Part shown: positions 1 to 5,587 of the stretch, one piece after another
How positions within the stretch are numbered: the stretch's first letter is position 1
How the letters are laid out: every line of letters starts with the position of its first letter
Assembly (NCBI GenBank): GCA_023428515.1
Contig: JAEYXI010000594.1
Location: forward strand, 1 to 6,421
Direction of reading: 5' to 3'
DNA length: 6,421 bases
DNA from: Pseudomonadota bacterium
GTDB lineage: Bacteria; Pseudomonadota; Alphaproteobacteria; Rhizobiales; Rhizobiaceae
Made by a program: the position numbers and the translations under genes
The notes under the pieces: generated by a model
Databases searched by the model: none
What the model saw: the letters and a program-made list of their open reading frames with translations, nothing else
Told to the model about the DNA's origin: nothing

Positions 1-1
1 G

Positions 2-997
2 GCGAGTGCTGCCATGGCGCAGACCGCAGGCACTGTCGCGTTCCTGATGCCCGACCAGGGCTCGACGCGTTACGAGGAACACGACTTTCCGGGCTTCAAG
101 GCCGAGATGGCAAAGCTGTGCCCCGACTGCACCGTGATCTACCAGAATGCCAACGCGGACGCAGCCTTGCAGCAGCAGCAGTTCAACGCTGCTCTCACCC
201 AAGGCGCCAAGGTGATCGTTCTCGATCCGGTGGACTCCAAGGCGGCCTCCGCGCTCGTCACGCTGGCCAAGGCCCAAGATGTCAAGGTGATTGCCTATGA
301 CCGTCCGATCCCGGACACGCCGGCCGACTACTATGTTTCTTTCGACAATGAAGGCATCGGCTACGCGATCTCCAAGTCGCTCGTTGATCACCTCAAGGCC
401 TCAGGCGTGCCGGATGGCGCAGGCGTGCTGCAGATCAACGGCTCGCCGACCGACGCTGCCGCAGGACTCATCCGCGACGGCATCCATCGCGGCCTGAAGG
501 AATCCACCTACAAGACGCTGGCGGAATTCGACACGCCGGACTGGAAGCCGACCGAAGCCCAGCAGTGGGCTGCCGGCCAGATCACCCGCTTCGGCCCCGA
601 CATCAAGGGCGTGGTCGCGGCCAATGACGGCACCGGCGGCGGCGCGATCGCGGCATTCAAGGCGGCTGGCGTCGATCCCGTGCCTCCGGTGACCGGCAAT
701 GACGCGGTCATCGCGGCGCTGCAGCTCATCATTTCCGGCGACCAGTACAACACGATCTCCAAGCCTTCGGAAATCGTCGCAGCCGCTGCTGCGAACGTTG
801 CGGTCAAGCTGATGAACGGCGAAACGCCCGAGCCCAAGACCACCCTCTACAACACGCCGTCGGAACTCTTCGTCCCGGCGGTCGTGACGAAGGAAAACAT
901 AAAGGCCGAAATATTCGACAAGGGCATCCAGACCCCGGAAGAGGTCTGCACCGGCGAATATGCTGAAGGCTGCAAGGCACTTGGCATCACCAAGTAA
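2..997 (+). CDS. Sugar/polyol ABC transporter periplasmic substrate-binding protein (XylF/RbsB-like), 5' truncated
   Basis: Periplasmic binding protein that would capture the transported sugar or polyol and deliver it to the permease encoded downstream. The frame is open to the window edge. The codons before the ATG at 14 read A-S-A-A, so this ATG lies at the end of a signal peptide (ASAAMA, then QTAG) and is not the start; the true start lies upstream. Numbering from that Met, the features are those of a type I (ribose/xylose-like) binding protein: a first strand TVAFLMPD near 7-14, VIAYDRP and YYVSFDNEG around residues 90-113 as in XylF, a GVLQINGSPTD strand-loop in the first half, and VVAANDGTGGGAIAAFKAAG with VTGND in the C-terminal lobe. 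There are two cysteine pairs, Cys36/Cys39 and Cys312/Cys320, which could form disulfides in the periplasm. About 327 residues remain, close to the usual mature length. The family assignment is secure. The ligand is inferred from the neighbouring ribitol genes and could be another pentitol or pentose. Confidence 0.93.
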   Translation, partial: ASAAMAQTAGTVAFLMPDQGSTRYEEHDFPGFKAEMAKLCPDCTVIYQNANADAALQQQQFNAALTQGAKVIVLDPVDSKAASALVTLAKAQDVKVIAYDRPIPDTPADYYVSFDNEGIGYAISKSLVDHLKASGVPDGAGVLQINGSPTDAAAGLIRDGIHRGLKESTYKTLAEFDTPDWKPTEAQQWAAGQITRFGPDIKGVVAANDGTGGGAIAAFKAAGVDPVPPVTGNDAVIAALQLIISGDQYNTISKPSEIVAAAAANVAVKLMNGETPEPKTTLYNTPSELFVPAVVTKENIKAEIFDKGIQTPEEVCTGEYAEGCKALGITK

Positions 998-1006
998 ACA
1001 GCCAAA

Positions 1007-1030
1007 CGGCAGGCGCCACTGCGCCAGCCG
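1007..1030 (+). repeat. Inverted repeat 1: imperfect RNA hairpin after the binding-protein gene
   Basis: CGGCAGGCGC (1007-1016) and GCGCCAGCCG (1021-1030) pair at 9 of 10 positions, with a single A-A mismatch and a CACT loop. It begins 9 bases after the TAA stop of the binding-protein gene. An alternative pairing uses the same GCGCC (1021-1025) with GGCGC at 1034-1038, so the two folds exclude each other. The GC-rich stem has no U-tract behind it, so a role in mRNA 3'-end protection is more likely than simple termination. Confidence 0.6.
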
Positions 1031-1038
1031 CCAGGCGC

Positions 1039-1068
1039 TTCCGGTTGGTTGCTCCCGACCAACCGGAA
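1039..1068 (+). terminator. Inverted repeat 2: perfect 11-bp hairpin, possible attenuator or mRNA-stabilising stem
   Basis: TTCCGGTTGGT (1039-1049) and ACCAACCGGAA (1058-1068) are exact reverse complements around an 8-base loop. Two more pairs (1037-1038 with 1070-1071) can form if T1069 bulges out. The sequence just after is pyrimidine-rich and T-containing (TGCTTTCTTA, 1069-1078) but not a clean U-run, so it looks like a weak or partial intrinsic terminator. Placed between a binding-protein gene and the ATPase gene, it probably lowers downstream expression or blocks 3' exonucleases. The stem is seen directly; the function is inference. Confidence 0.65.
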
Positions 1069-1107
1069 TGCTTTCTTACGGAAAGCGATAGAACGAAAGC
1101 CAATGGC

Positions 1108-1902
1108 ATGACCGACACAAGCTCCCTCCCCGCGCGCGGCGAGATGCTCCTCAGCCTGAGGGGCGTCTCGAAGAATTTCGGCGCGGTCTCGGCGCTGACC
1201 GACATCGCCCTTGACGTTCACGCCGGCGAAGTGGTGGCCCTGGTCGGCGACAATGGCGCGGGCAAGTCCACTCTGGTCAAGATTCTTGCCGGCGTTTACC
1301 AACCGACGGAAGGGACGATCGAATTCATGGGCCGCCAGGTGTCTCTCGACAGCCCTGCGACGGCGCTCAATCTGGGCATAGCGACGGTTTTTCAGGATCT
1401 TGCGCTGTGTGAAAACCTGGACGTCGTGGCAAATCTGTTCCTTGGCCACGAGGTGAACCCGCTGCGTCTCGACGAGGTGCAGATGGAGGTTCGCGCCTGG
1501 ACGCTGCTGAAAGAGCTGGCGGCCCGTATTCCATCTGTGCGCGAACCGGTGGCGTCGCTTTCCGGTGGCCAGCGCCAGACGGTAGCCATCGCTCGCTCGC
1601 TCCTGCTCGATCCGAAGATCATCATGCTCGACGAGCCCACCGCCGCGCTGGGTGTCGCGCAGACTGCGGAGGTTCTCAACCTGATCGAACGCGTCCGCGA
1701 TCGCGGGCTTGGTGTCATCATCATCAGCCATAACATGGAAGACGTGCGCGCGGTCGCCGACCGGATCGTCGTTCTGCGGCTCGGCCGCAACAACGGCGAC
1801 TTCACGCCGGAGGTGAGCAATCAGGACCTTGTCGCCGCCATTACCGGCGCCACGGAGAACGCCGTGTCACGCCGCGATCAGCGCAAAGCCGCTGAAGTAT
1901 AG
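1108..1902 (+). CDS. Sugar ABC transporter ATP-binding protein, single ATPase domain (FrcA-like)
   Basis: Cytoplasmic ATPase that powers import through the permease downstream. With the start at 1108 it has 264 residues and one complete nucleotide-binding domain: Walker A GDNGAGKST (47-55), Q-loop glutamine 96 in VFQDLALCENLDV, signature LSGGQ (151-155), Walker B IIMLDEP (171-177, catalytic Glu176), and H-loop His208 in IIISHNM. Most CUT2 importers (RbsA, XylG, AraG) have two fused domains of about 500 residues; this one has a single domain like rhizobial FrcA, so two copies probably form the ATPase dimer. The ATG at 1108 is preferred because the protein then begins just ahead of the first conserved strand (LLSLRGVSKNFG). 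A TTG at 1045 would extend the frame by 21 residues but lies inside the hairpin and gives no family-like sequence. The Shine-Dalgarno site before 1108 is weak (GAAAG near 1095). It is followed 11 bases later by the permease gene. Confidence 0.94.
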   Translation: MTDTSSLPARGEMLLSLRGVSKNFGAVSALTDIALDVHAGEVVALVGDNGAGKSTLVKILAGVYQPTEGTIEFMGRQVSLDSPATALNLGIATVFQDLALCENLDVVANLFLGHEVNPLRLDEVQMEVRAWTLLKELAARIPSVREPVASLSGGQRQTVAIARSLLLDPKIIMLDEPTAALGVAQTAEVLNLIERVRDRGLGVIIISHNMEDVRAVADRIVVLRLGRNNGDFTPEVSNQDLVAAITGATENAVSRRDQRKAAEV

Positions 1903-1905
1903 GGG
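1901..1905 (+). promoter_or_regulatory. Ribosome binding site of the permease gene, overlapping the ATPase stop codon
   Basis: AGGGG lies 8 bases before the ATG at 1914 and overlaps the TAG stop (1900-1902) of the ATPase gene. The arrangement suggests that ribosomes finishing the ATPase help initiate the permease, keeping the two subunits in step. Confidence 0.65.
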
Positions 1906-1913
1906 ACATCTAT

Positions 1914-3155
1914 ATGAACCAGGAAACACTCAAAGCGCTCGACCGCGCCGACGAACGCGTGCGTGACGACAATAGCGTCACGGGCGCGATCAGGGCGTTC
2001 CTGGATCGCATGCGCTCCGGCGACCTCGGCATGTTCCCCGTCGCGGTCGGGCTTGTCCTTATCTCGCTGGTGTTCTCCCTCCTGAACCCGTTGTTCCTCG
2101 CCCCCAACAACCTGGTGAACCTGCTGTTCGATTGCGCCACGGTCGGGGTGATTTCGCTGGGCATCGTCTGCGTGCTCATGCTCGGTGAAATCGACCTCTC
2201 GGTCGGCTCCATGAGCGGCCTTGCGTCGGCGATCGTCGGTGTCGTGTGGATGAACATGGGATTGCCGCTGCCGGTGGCTATCATCCTGGCGCTGGCGACC
2301 GGCGCAGCAATAGGTGCGATCTATGCGAGCCTGCTGAATTGGGTCGGCATGCCGAGCTTCATCTCGACGCTGTCAGGTCTCCTCGCTCTCCTCGGCCTGC
2401 AACTCTATCTGCTTGGCAACACCGGATCGATCAACCTGCCCTATGCCTCGACAATGGTGGCGTTCGGGCAGCTCATGATCATGCCCGACTGGTTCTCTCA
2501 TCTCGCTGCGCTCGTGCCGGGACTTGTCCTGTTCGTCACAGGCCTCAGCGTCGCCAAGCGCCGCAAGGCGAGCGGACTGACCGCACAGCCGTTCAGCCTT
2601 CTGGCAATCAAGGCCGGTGTGCTGACAGCAGCGCTTCAGCTCGCTGTCTGGTATCTCAACCTCGGTCGCGGCGTGCCGTGGATGTTCGGCCTTTTCGTGC
2701 TGCTCGTCGTGGTGCTGAACTATGCTTTGACGCGCACCAAATGGGGCCGCTCCATGTTTGCCGTCGGCGGCAATCGCGAGGCGGCCAGGCGCTCAGGCAT
2801 CAACGTCAAGCGCATCTATCTTTCCGCCTTCATGCTCTGCTCGACGCTCGCCGCGCTCGGCGGAATGCTGGCGGCGGCGCGCCTGGCGTCATCCAGCCAG
2901 CAGGCAGGCACGGGCGACGTCAACCTGAACGCGATCGCCGCGGCGGTTATCGGCGGCACCAGCCTGTTCGGCGGGCGCGGCAGTGCCTACTCGGCTCTGC
3001 TGGGGATCATCGTGATCCAGGCCATATCCAACGGCCTGACGTTGCTCAATCTATCGTCGAGCCTTCGCTACATGATCACCGGCGGCGTCCTGGCGATTGC
3101 CGTGATCGTCGACTCGCTGGCGCGTCGGTCTCGCGTATCGCATGGCCGCGGCTAA
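1914..3155 (+). CDS. Sugar/polyol ABC transporter permease (XylH-like, CUT2 family)
   Basis: Inner-membrane channel subunit of the importer, 413 residues, similar in size to E. coli XylH and longer than RbsC-type permeases (about 320). Hydrophobic segments fall at roughly 41-57, 72-92, 99-113, 118-140, 146-168, 195-212, 230-248, 255-272, 303-325, 337-352, 357-378 and 386-402. Family landmarks are GEIDLSVGS (91-99), the cytoplasmic coupling loop GGNREAARRSGI (285-296) that contacts the ATPase, and GGTSLFGGRG (347-356). A basic stretch AKRRKASG (214-221) between membrane segments matches the extra loop that separates XylH-like permeases from shorter relatives. A polar N-terminal tail of about 38 residues precedes the first segment. 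Only one permease gene is present, so the channel is presumably a homodimer. A good Shine-Dalgarno site supports the start. The substrate is inferred from the adjoining ribitol genes, not from the protein itself. Confidence 0.94.
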   Translation: MNQETLKALDRADERVRDDNSVTGAIRAFLDRMRSGDLGMFPVAVGLVLISLVFSLLNPLFLAPNNLVNLLFDCATVGVISLGIVCVLMLGEIDLSVGSMSGLASAIVGVVWMNMGLPLPVAIILALATGAAIGAIYASLLNWVGMPSFISTLSGLLALLGLQLYLLGNTGSINLPYASTMVAFGQLMIMPDWFSHLAALVPGLVLFVTGLSVAKRRKASGLTAQPFSLLAIKAGVLTAALQLAVWYLNLGRGVPWMFGLFVLLVVVLNYALTRTKWGRSMFAVGGNREAARRSGINVKRIYLSAFMLCSTLAALGGMLAAARLASSSQQAGTGDVNLNAIAAAVIGGTSLFGGRGSAYSALLGIIVIQAISNGLTLLNLSSSLRYMITGGVLAIAVIVDSLARRSRVSHGRG

Positions 3156-3176
3156 TTCGCATCAAGGGAGAATAAA

Positions 3177-3905
3177 ATGGCAGAGGAACTGAAGGGCAAG
3201 GTCGCCGCAATTACCGGGGCTGCCTCCGGAATTGGCCTGGAAACCGCGCGCACGCTTATCGCAGCCGGGGCCAAGGTGGTGTTGATCGACCGAGCCGAGG
3301 AACGCCTCAAGAAGCTCTGCGCCGAAATCGGGCCGAACGCGCTGCCCCTGGTCGTCGACCTTCTCGACGGACCACAGGTGTCGGGCATGCTGCCGCGCAT
3401 CCTAGAACTGGCGGGCCGGCTCGACATCTTCTACGCCAATGCCGGCGCCTATATCGGCGGAGCCGTGGCCGAGGGCGATCCGGACGCCTGGGACAAGATG
3501 CTCAACCTGAACATCAACGCCGCCTTCCGCTCGGTCCATGCGGTGCTTCCGCACATGATCGCACAAAAATCCGGCGACATCCTCTTCACCTCTTCGGTGG
3601 CAGGCGTCATCCCGGTGATCTGGGAGCCGATCTATACCGCGTCCAAGCATGCGGTGCAGGCGTTCGTCCATTCGACCCGCCGGCAGGTCGCGCCGCACGG
3701 CGTGCGCGTCGGAGCGGTCCTGCCAGGCCCGGTGCTCACCGCGCTGCTGGACGACTGGCCGAAGGCCAAGATGGAAGAAGCGCTGGCCAACGGCAGCCTG
3801 ATGCAGCCGAAGGAGGTTGCGGAGGCAGTGCTGTTCATGCTGACCCGCCAGCGCAACGTCACCATCCGCGACCTCGTCATCCTGCCCAGCAGCCTCGACC
3901 TCTGA
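3177..3905 (+). CDS. rbtD: Ribitol 2-dehydrogenase, NAD-dependent short-chain dehydrogenase
   Basis: Cytoplasmic enzyme oxidising ribitol to D-ribulose with NAD+, the first step of ribitol (adonitol) use. The 242-residue protein is a classical short-chain dehydrogenase: TGAASGIG (13-20) for the dinucleotide; Asp39 at the end of the second strand (VVLIDRA), which favours NAD over NADP; Asp61; ANAG (87-90); and the catalytic set Asn112, Ser140, Tyr153 and Lys157 (YTASK). The specific call rests on family-specific stretches I recognise from Klebsiella ribitol dehydrogenase: [21 protein letters not shown], [17 protein letters not shown], [16 protein letters not shown], [25 protein letters not shown] and the C-terminal VILPSSLDL. 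Klebsiella RbtD is about 249 residues, so the length fits. The comparison is from memory, not from an alignment. The start at 3177 has a strong AAGGGAG site (3164-3170) six bases upstream. It is 21 bases after the permease and directly before a D-ribulokinase, which supports the assignment. Confidence 0.92.
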   Translation: MAEELKGKVAAITGAASGIGLETARTLIAAGAKVVLIDRAEERLKKLCAEIGPNALPLVVDLLDGPQVSGMLPRILELAGRLDIFYANAGAYIGGAVAEGDPDAWDKMLNLNINAAFRSVHAVLPHMIAQKSGDILFTSSVAGVIPVIWEPIYTASKHAVQAFVHSTRRQVAPHGVRVGAVLPGPVLTALLDDWPKAKMEEALANGSLMQPKEVAEAVLFMLTRQRNVTIRDLVILPSSLDL

Positions 3906-3915
3906 TCCCGTGACC

Positions 3916-3919
3916 GAGG
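3916..3919 (+). promoter_or_regulatory. Ribosome binding site deciding the kinase start
   Basis: GAGG sits 5 bases before the ATG at 3925. The alternative in-frame GTG at 3910 is preceded by pyrimidine-rich sequence without a Shine-Dalgarno match. This favours the ATG and shortens the protein by five residues (M-T-E-A-E) relative to the GTG reading. Confidence 0.55.
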
Positions 3920-3924
3920 CAGAA

Positions 3925-5535
3925 ATGACGGCATCCGATGGGCGGTTGATCCTCGGCGTGGATGTCGGCACGGGCAGCGCGCGCGCTGGCCTGTTTGACC
4001 TCGCCGGCAACATGCTGGCGTCGGCCAAGGCCGACATCACCATCTGGCGCGGCCCCGGCTCGATGGTCGAGCAATCGTCGCGCCAGATCTGGGGCGCGGT
4101 TTGCCAAGCGGTTCGCGAGACCGTCGCAAAGGCGTCGGTCGATCCGGCCAGGGTTTGCGGCATAGGCTTCGACGCCACATGCTCGCTCGTCGTCCTTGGC
4201 GAAGGCGGCTCGTCGCTGCCTGTCGGCCCGTCGGAAGATCCTGCGCGCGACATGATCGTCTGGATGGACCATCGCGCCGTCGACCAGGCGGATCGCATCA
4301 ACGCCCAGGGCCATGAGGTCCTGAACTATGTCGGCGGCCGCATCTCGCCCGAGATGGAAACGCCGAAGCTCCTGTGGCTGAAGGAAAACCGCCCCCAGGT
4401 CTTCGATCGCGCCTGGCAGTTCTTCGATCTGGCGGACTTCCTGACATGGAAAGCCACCGGCGATCTGGCGCGCTCGACCTGCACGGTCACATGCAAATGG
4501 ACCTATCTCGCGCATGAACGCCGGTGGGATCCCGGCTACTTCAACCAGATCGGCTTAGGCGAACTCGCGACGGAGGACTTCCAGCGCATCGGTCGCCGGG
4601 TTGTCGAACCGGGAACTGCCCTCGGTAGCGGGCTCACCGACGAGGCCGCCGCCGAGCTCGGACTGGTTGCCGGCACACCCGTCTCCGCGGGGATGATCGA
4701 CGCCCATGCAGGCGGCATCGGAACCGTTGGCGTCGATGGCAACCCGGCTACTCACATGGCCTATGTCTTCGGCACCTCGTCCTGCACGATGACTTCGACC
4801 GCAGCCCCGGTTTTCGTGCCTGGGGTATGGGGCCCGTATTTCTCGGCGATGGTCCCCGGCATGTGGCTCAACGAAGGCGGCCAGTCGGCGGCGGGCGCGG
4901 CGATCGACCACCTGATCGAATGCCATCCCGCAGGACCGGCGGCGGCCAGGGAGGCAAAAGCCCTGGGAATATCGGTTGCAGAACTTCTGATAGAGCGGCT
5001 GCTGTCCTCGGTGCCCGACAGTTCGGAGGCGGTGTTCAAGGCCGAAGGTCTGCATGTAGTGCCCGAATTCCTCGGAAACCGCGCACCACACGCGGACCCT
5101 CACGCACGCGCCGTCGTCGCGGGGCTGGGGATGGAACGCGACATTGACAGCCTGGCGGCGCTCTATCTCGCCGGCATATGCGGCATCGGATACGGACTGC
5201 GCCAGATTGTCGAGACCCAGGCTCAGGCTGGCGCGCCGGTTCAAAAGATCGTCATTTCAGGCGGCGCTGGCCAGTCTCCCTTCATTCGGCAGATGCTCGC
5301 GGATGCTACGGGGATTGCGGTGCTGGCAACGACGGCTGAGGAGCCGGTCCTGCTCGGGGCAGCAACCCTGGGCGCCGTCGCAGGGAACGCCTTTTCAGAT
5401 ATTCGGACCGCGATGGCGGCGCTCAGCCATGCCGGCGCTGTCTCTCAGCCGGTAAAGGGCGACATCGCCGCGCTACATGACAAACGGTACGACGCTTTCC
5501 AGCGGCTTCAGGCGCTGGCGCGCGAAATTCGCTGA
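3925..5535 (+). CDS. rbtK: D-ribulokinase, FGGY carbohydrate kinase family
   Basis: Phosphorylates D-ribulose with ATP to D-ribulose 5-phosphate, which enters the pentose phosphate pathway; it acts directly after ribitol dehydrogenase. The 536-residue protein has the two-domain FGGY layout: phosphate-1 loop DVGTGSARAG (13-22); TCSLV (85-89), the signature reported for FGGY-type D-ribulokinases including human FGGY and its yeast counterpart; WMDHRAV (113-119); KLLWLKEN (148-155); FFDLADFLTWKATG (167-179 region); the likely catalytic base Asp259 in MIDAHAGG; GTSS (283-286); VPGVWGPYFSAMVPG (298-312) with LNEGGQS; and the C-terminal ATP-binding ISGGAGQSP (444-452) and LLGAA. The many stretches shared with the eukaryotic FGGY protein, recalled from memory, make D-ribulose a better substrate call than L-ribulose (AraB) or D-xylulose (XylB). 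An in-frame GTG at 3910 is an alternative start. It lies 19 bases after rbtD. The gene is intact, with no missing motif. Confidence 0.92.
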   Translation: MTASDGRLILGVDVGTGSARAGLFDLAGNMLASAKADITIWRGPGSMVEQSSRQIWGAVCQAVRETVAKASVDPARVCGIGFDATCSLVVLGEGGSSLPVGPSEDPARDMIVWMDHRAVDQADRINAQGHEVLNYVGGRISPEMETPKLLWLKENRPQVFDRAWQFFDLADFLTWKATGDLARSTCTVTCKWTYLAHERRWDPGYFNQIGLGELATEDFQRIGRRVVEPGTALGSGLTDEAAAELGLVAGTPVSAGMIDAHAGGIGTVGVDGNPATHMAYVFGTSSCTMTSTAAPVFVPGVWGPYFSAMVPGMWLNEGGQSAAGAAIDHLIECHPAGPAAAREAKALGISVAELLIERLLSSVPDSSEAVFKAEGLHVVPEFLGNRAPHADPHARAVVAGLGMERDIDSLAALYLAGICGIGYGLRQIVETQAQAGAPVQKIVISGGAGQSPFIRQMLADATGIAVLATTAEEPVLLGAATLGAVAGNAFSDIRTAMAALSHAGAVSQPVKGDIAALHDKRYDAFQRLQALAREIR

Positions 5536-5575
5536 CGCTTCGTTCGGATGGACGCCGGATCGATCGAGCAGATTT

Positions 5576-5582
5576 GAGGAGA
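5576..5582 (+). promoter_or_regulatory. Ribosome binding site of the epimerase gene
   Basis: GAGGAGA lies 5 bases before the ATG at 5588 and is the strongest Shine-Dalgarno match in the window. It fixes the start of the last gene. The rest of the 52-base gap after the kinase shows no terminator hairpin or obvious promoter, so the epimerase gene is probably on the same transcript. Confidence 0.65.
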
Positions 5583-5587
5583 ACGCC

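Larger units (their letters stand above)
998..1107 (+). other. Intergenic region between binding-protein and ATPase genes, with two hairpins
   Basis: This 110-base gap is the only sizeable non-coding stretch in the window. It holds two consecutive inverted repeats, listed separately, followed by a short pyrimidine-rich run and a weakly purine-rich leader before the ATG at 1108. I see no convincing -35/-10 promoter pair in it. The layout fits an mRNA processing, stabilising or attenuating element inside one operon, so that the binding protein is made in excess over the ATPase and permease. Confidence 0.7.

Noticed and set aside
1039..1068. Operator for a transcription factor instead of an RNA hairpin
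   Set aside because: The dyad is perfect, but it lies inside an apparent operon without a visible promoter next to it, so an RNA role is preferred. A DNA-binding site cannot be fully excluded.
1045..1107. TTG at 1045 as an upstream start for the ATPase
   Set aside because: It lies inside the left arm of a perfect hairpin, lacks a Shine-Dalgarno site, and adds 21 residues with no resemblance to ABC ATPase N-termini.
847..1731. 294-codon open frame on the - strand opposite the ATPase gene
   Set aside because: It lies antisense to a gene with all ABC ATPase motifs, its translation is rich in Arg, His and Asp with no recognisable domain, and such long antisense frames are common in GC-rich DNA.
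2246..3175. 309-codon + strand frame in another phase within the permease gene
   Set aside because: Its product is Arg/Gln-rich and hydrophilic, typical of a frame-shifted reading of a membrane protein gene; the permease frame has clear membrane segments and family motifs.
3402..4301. 299-codon - strand frame, and an overlapping 212-codon frame at 3877-4515
   Set aside because: Both are antisense to well-supported dehydrogenase and kinase genes and show only the low-complexity composition expected of shadows.
5536..5587. Possible terminator or promoter between the kinase and epimerase genes
   Set aside because: No stable inverted repeat with a T-run and no convincing promoter boxes were seen; the gap reads as ordinary leader with a strong ribosome site.
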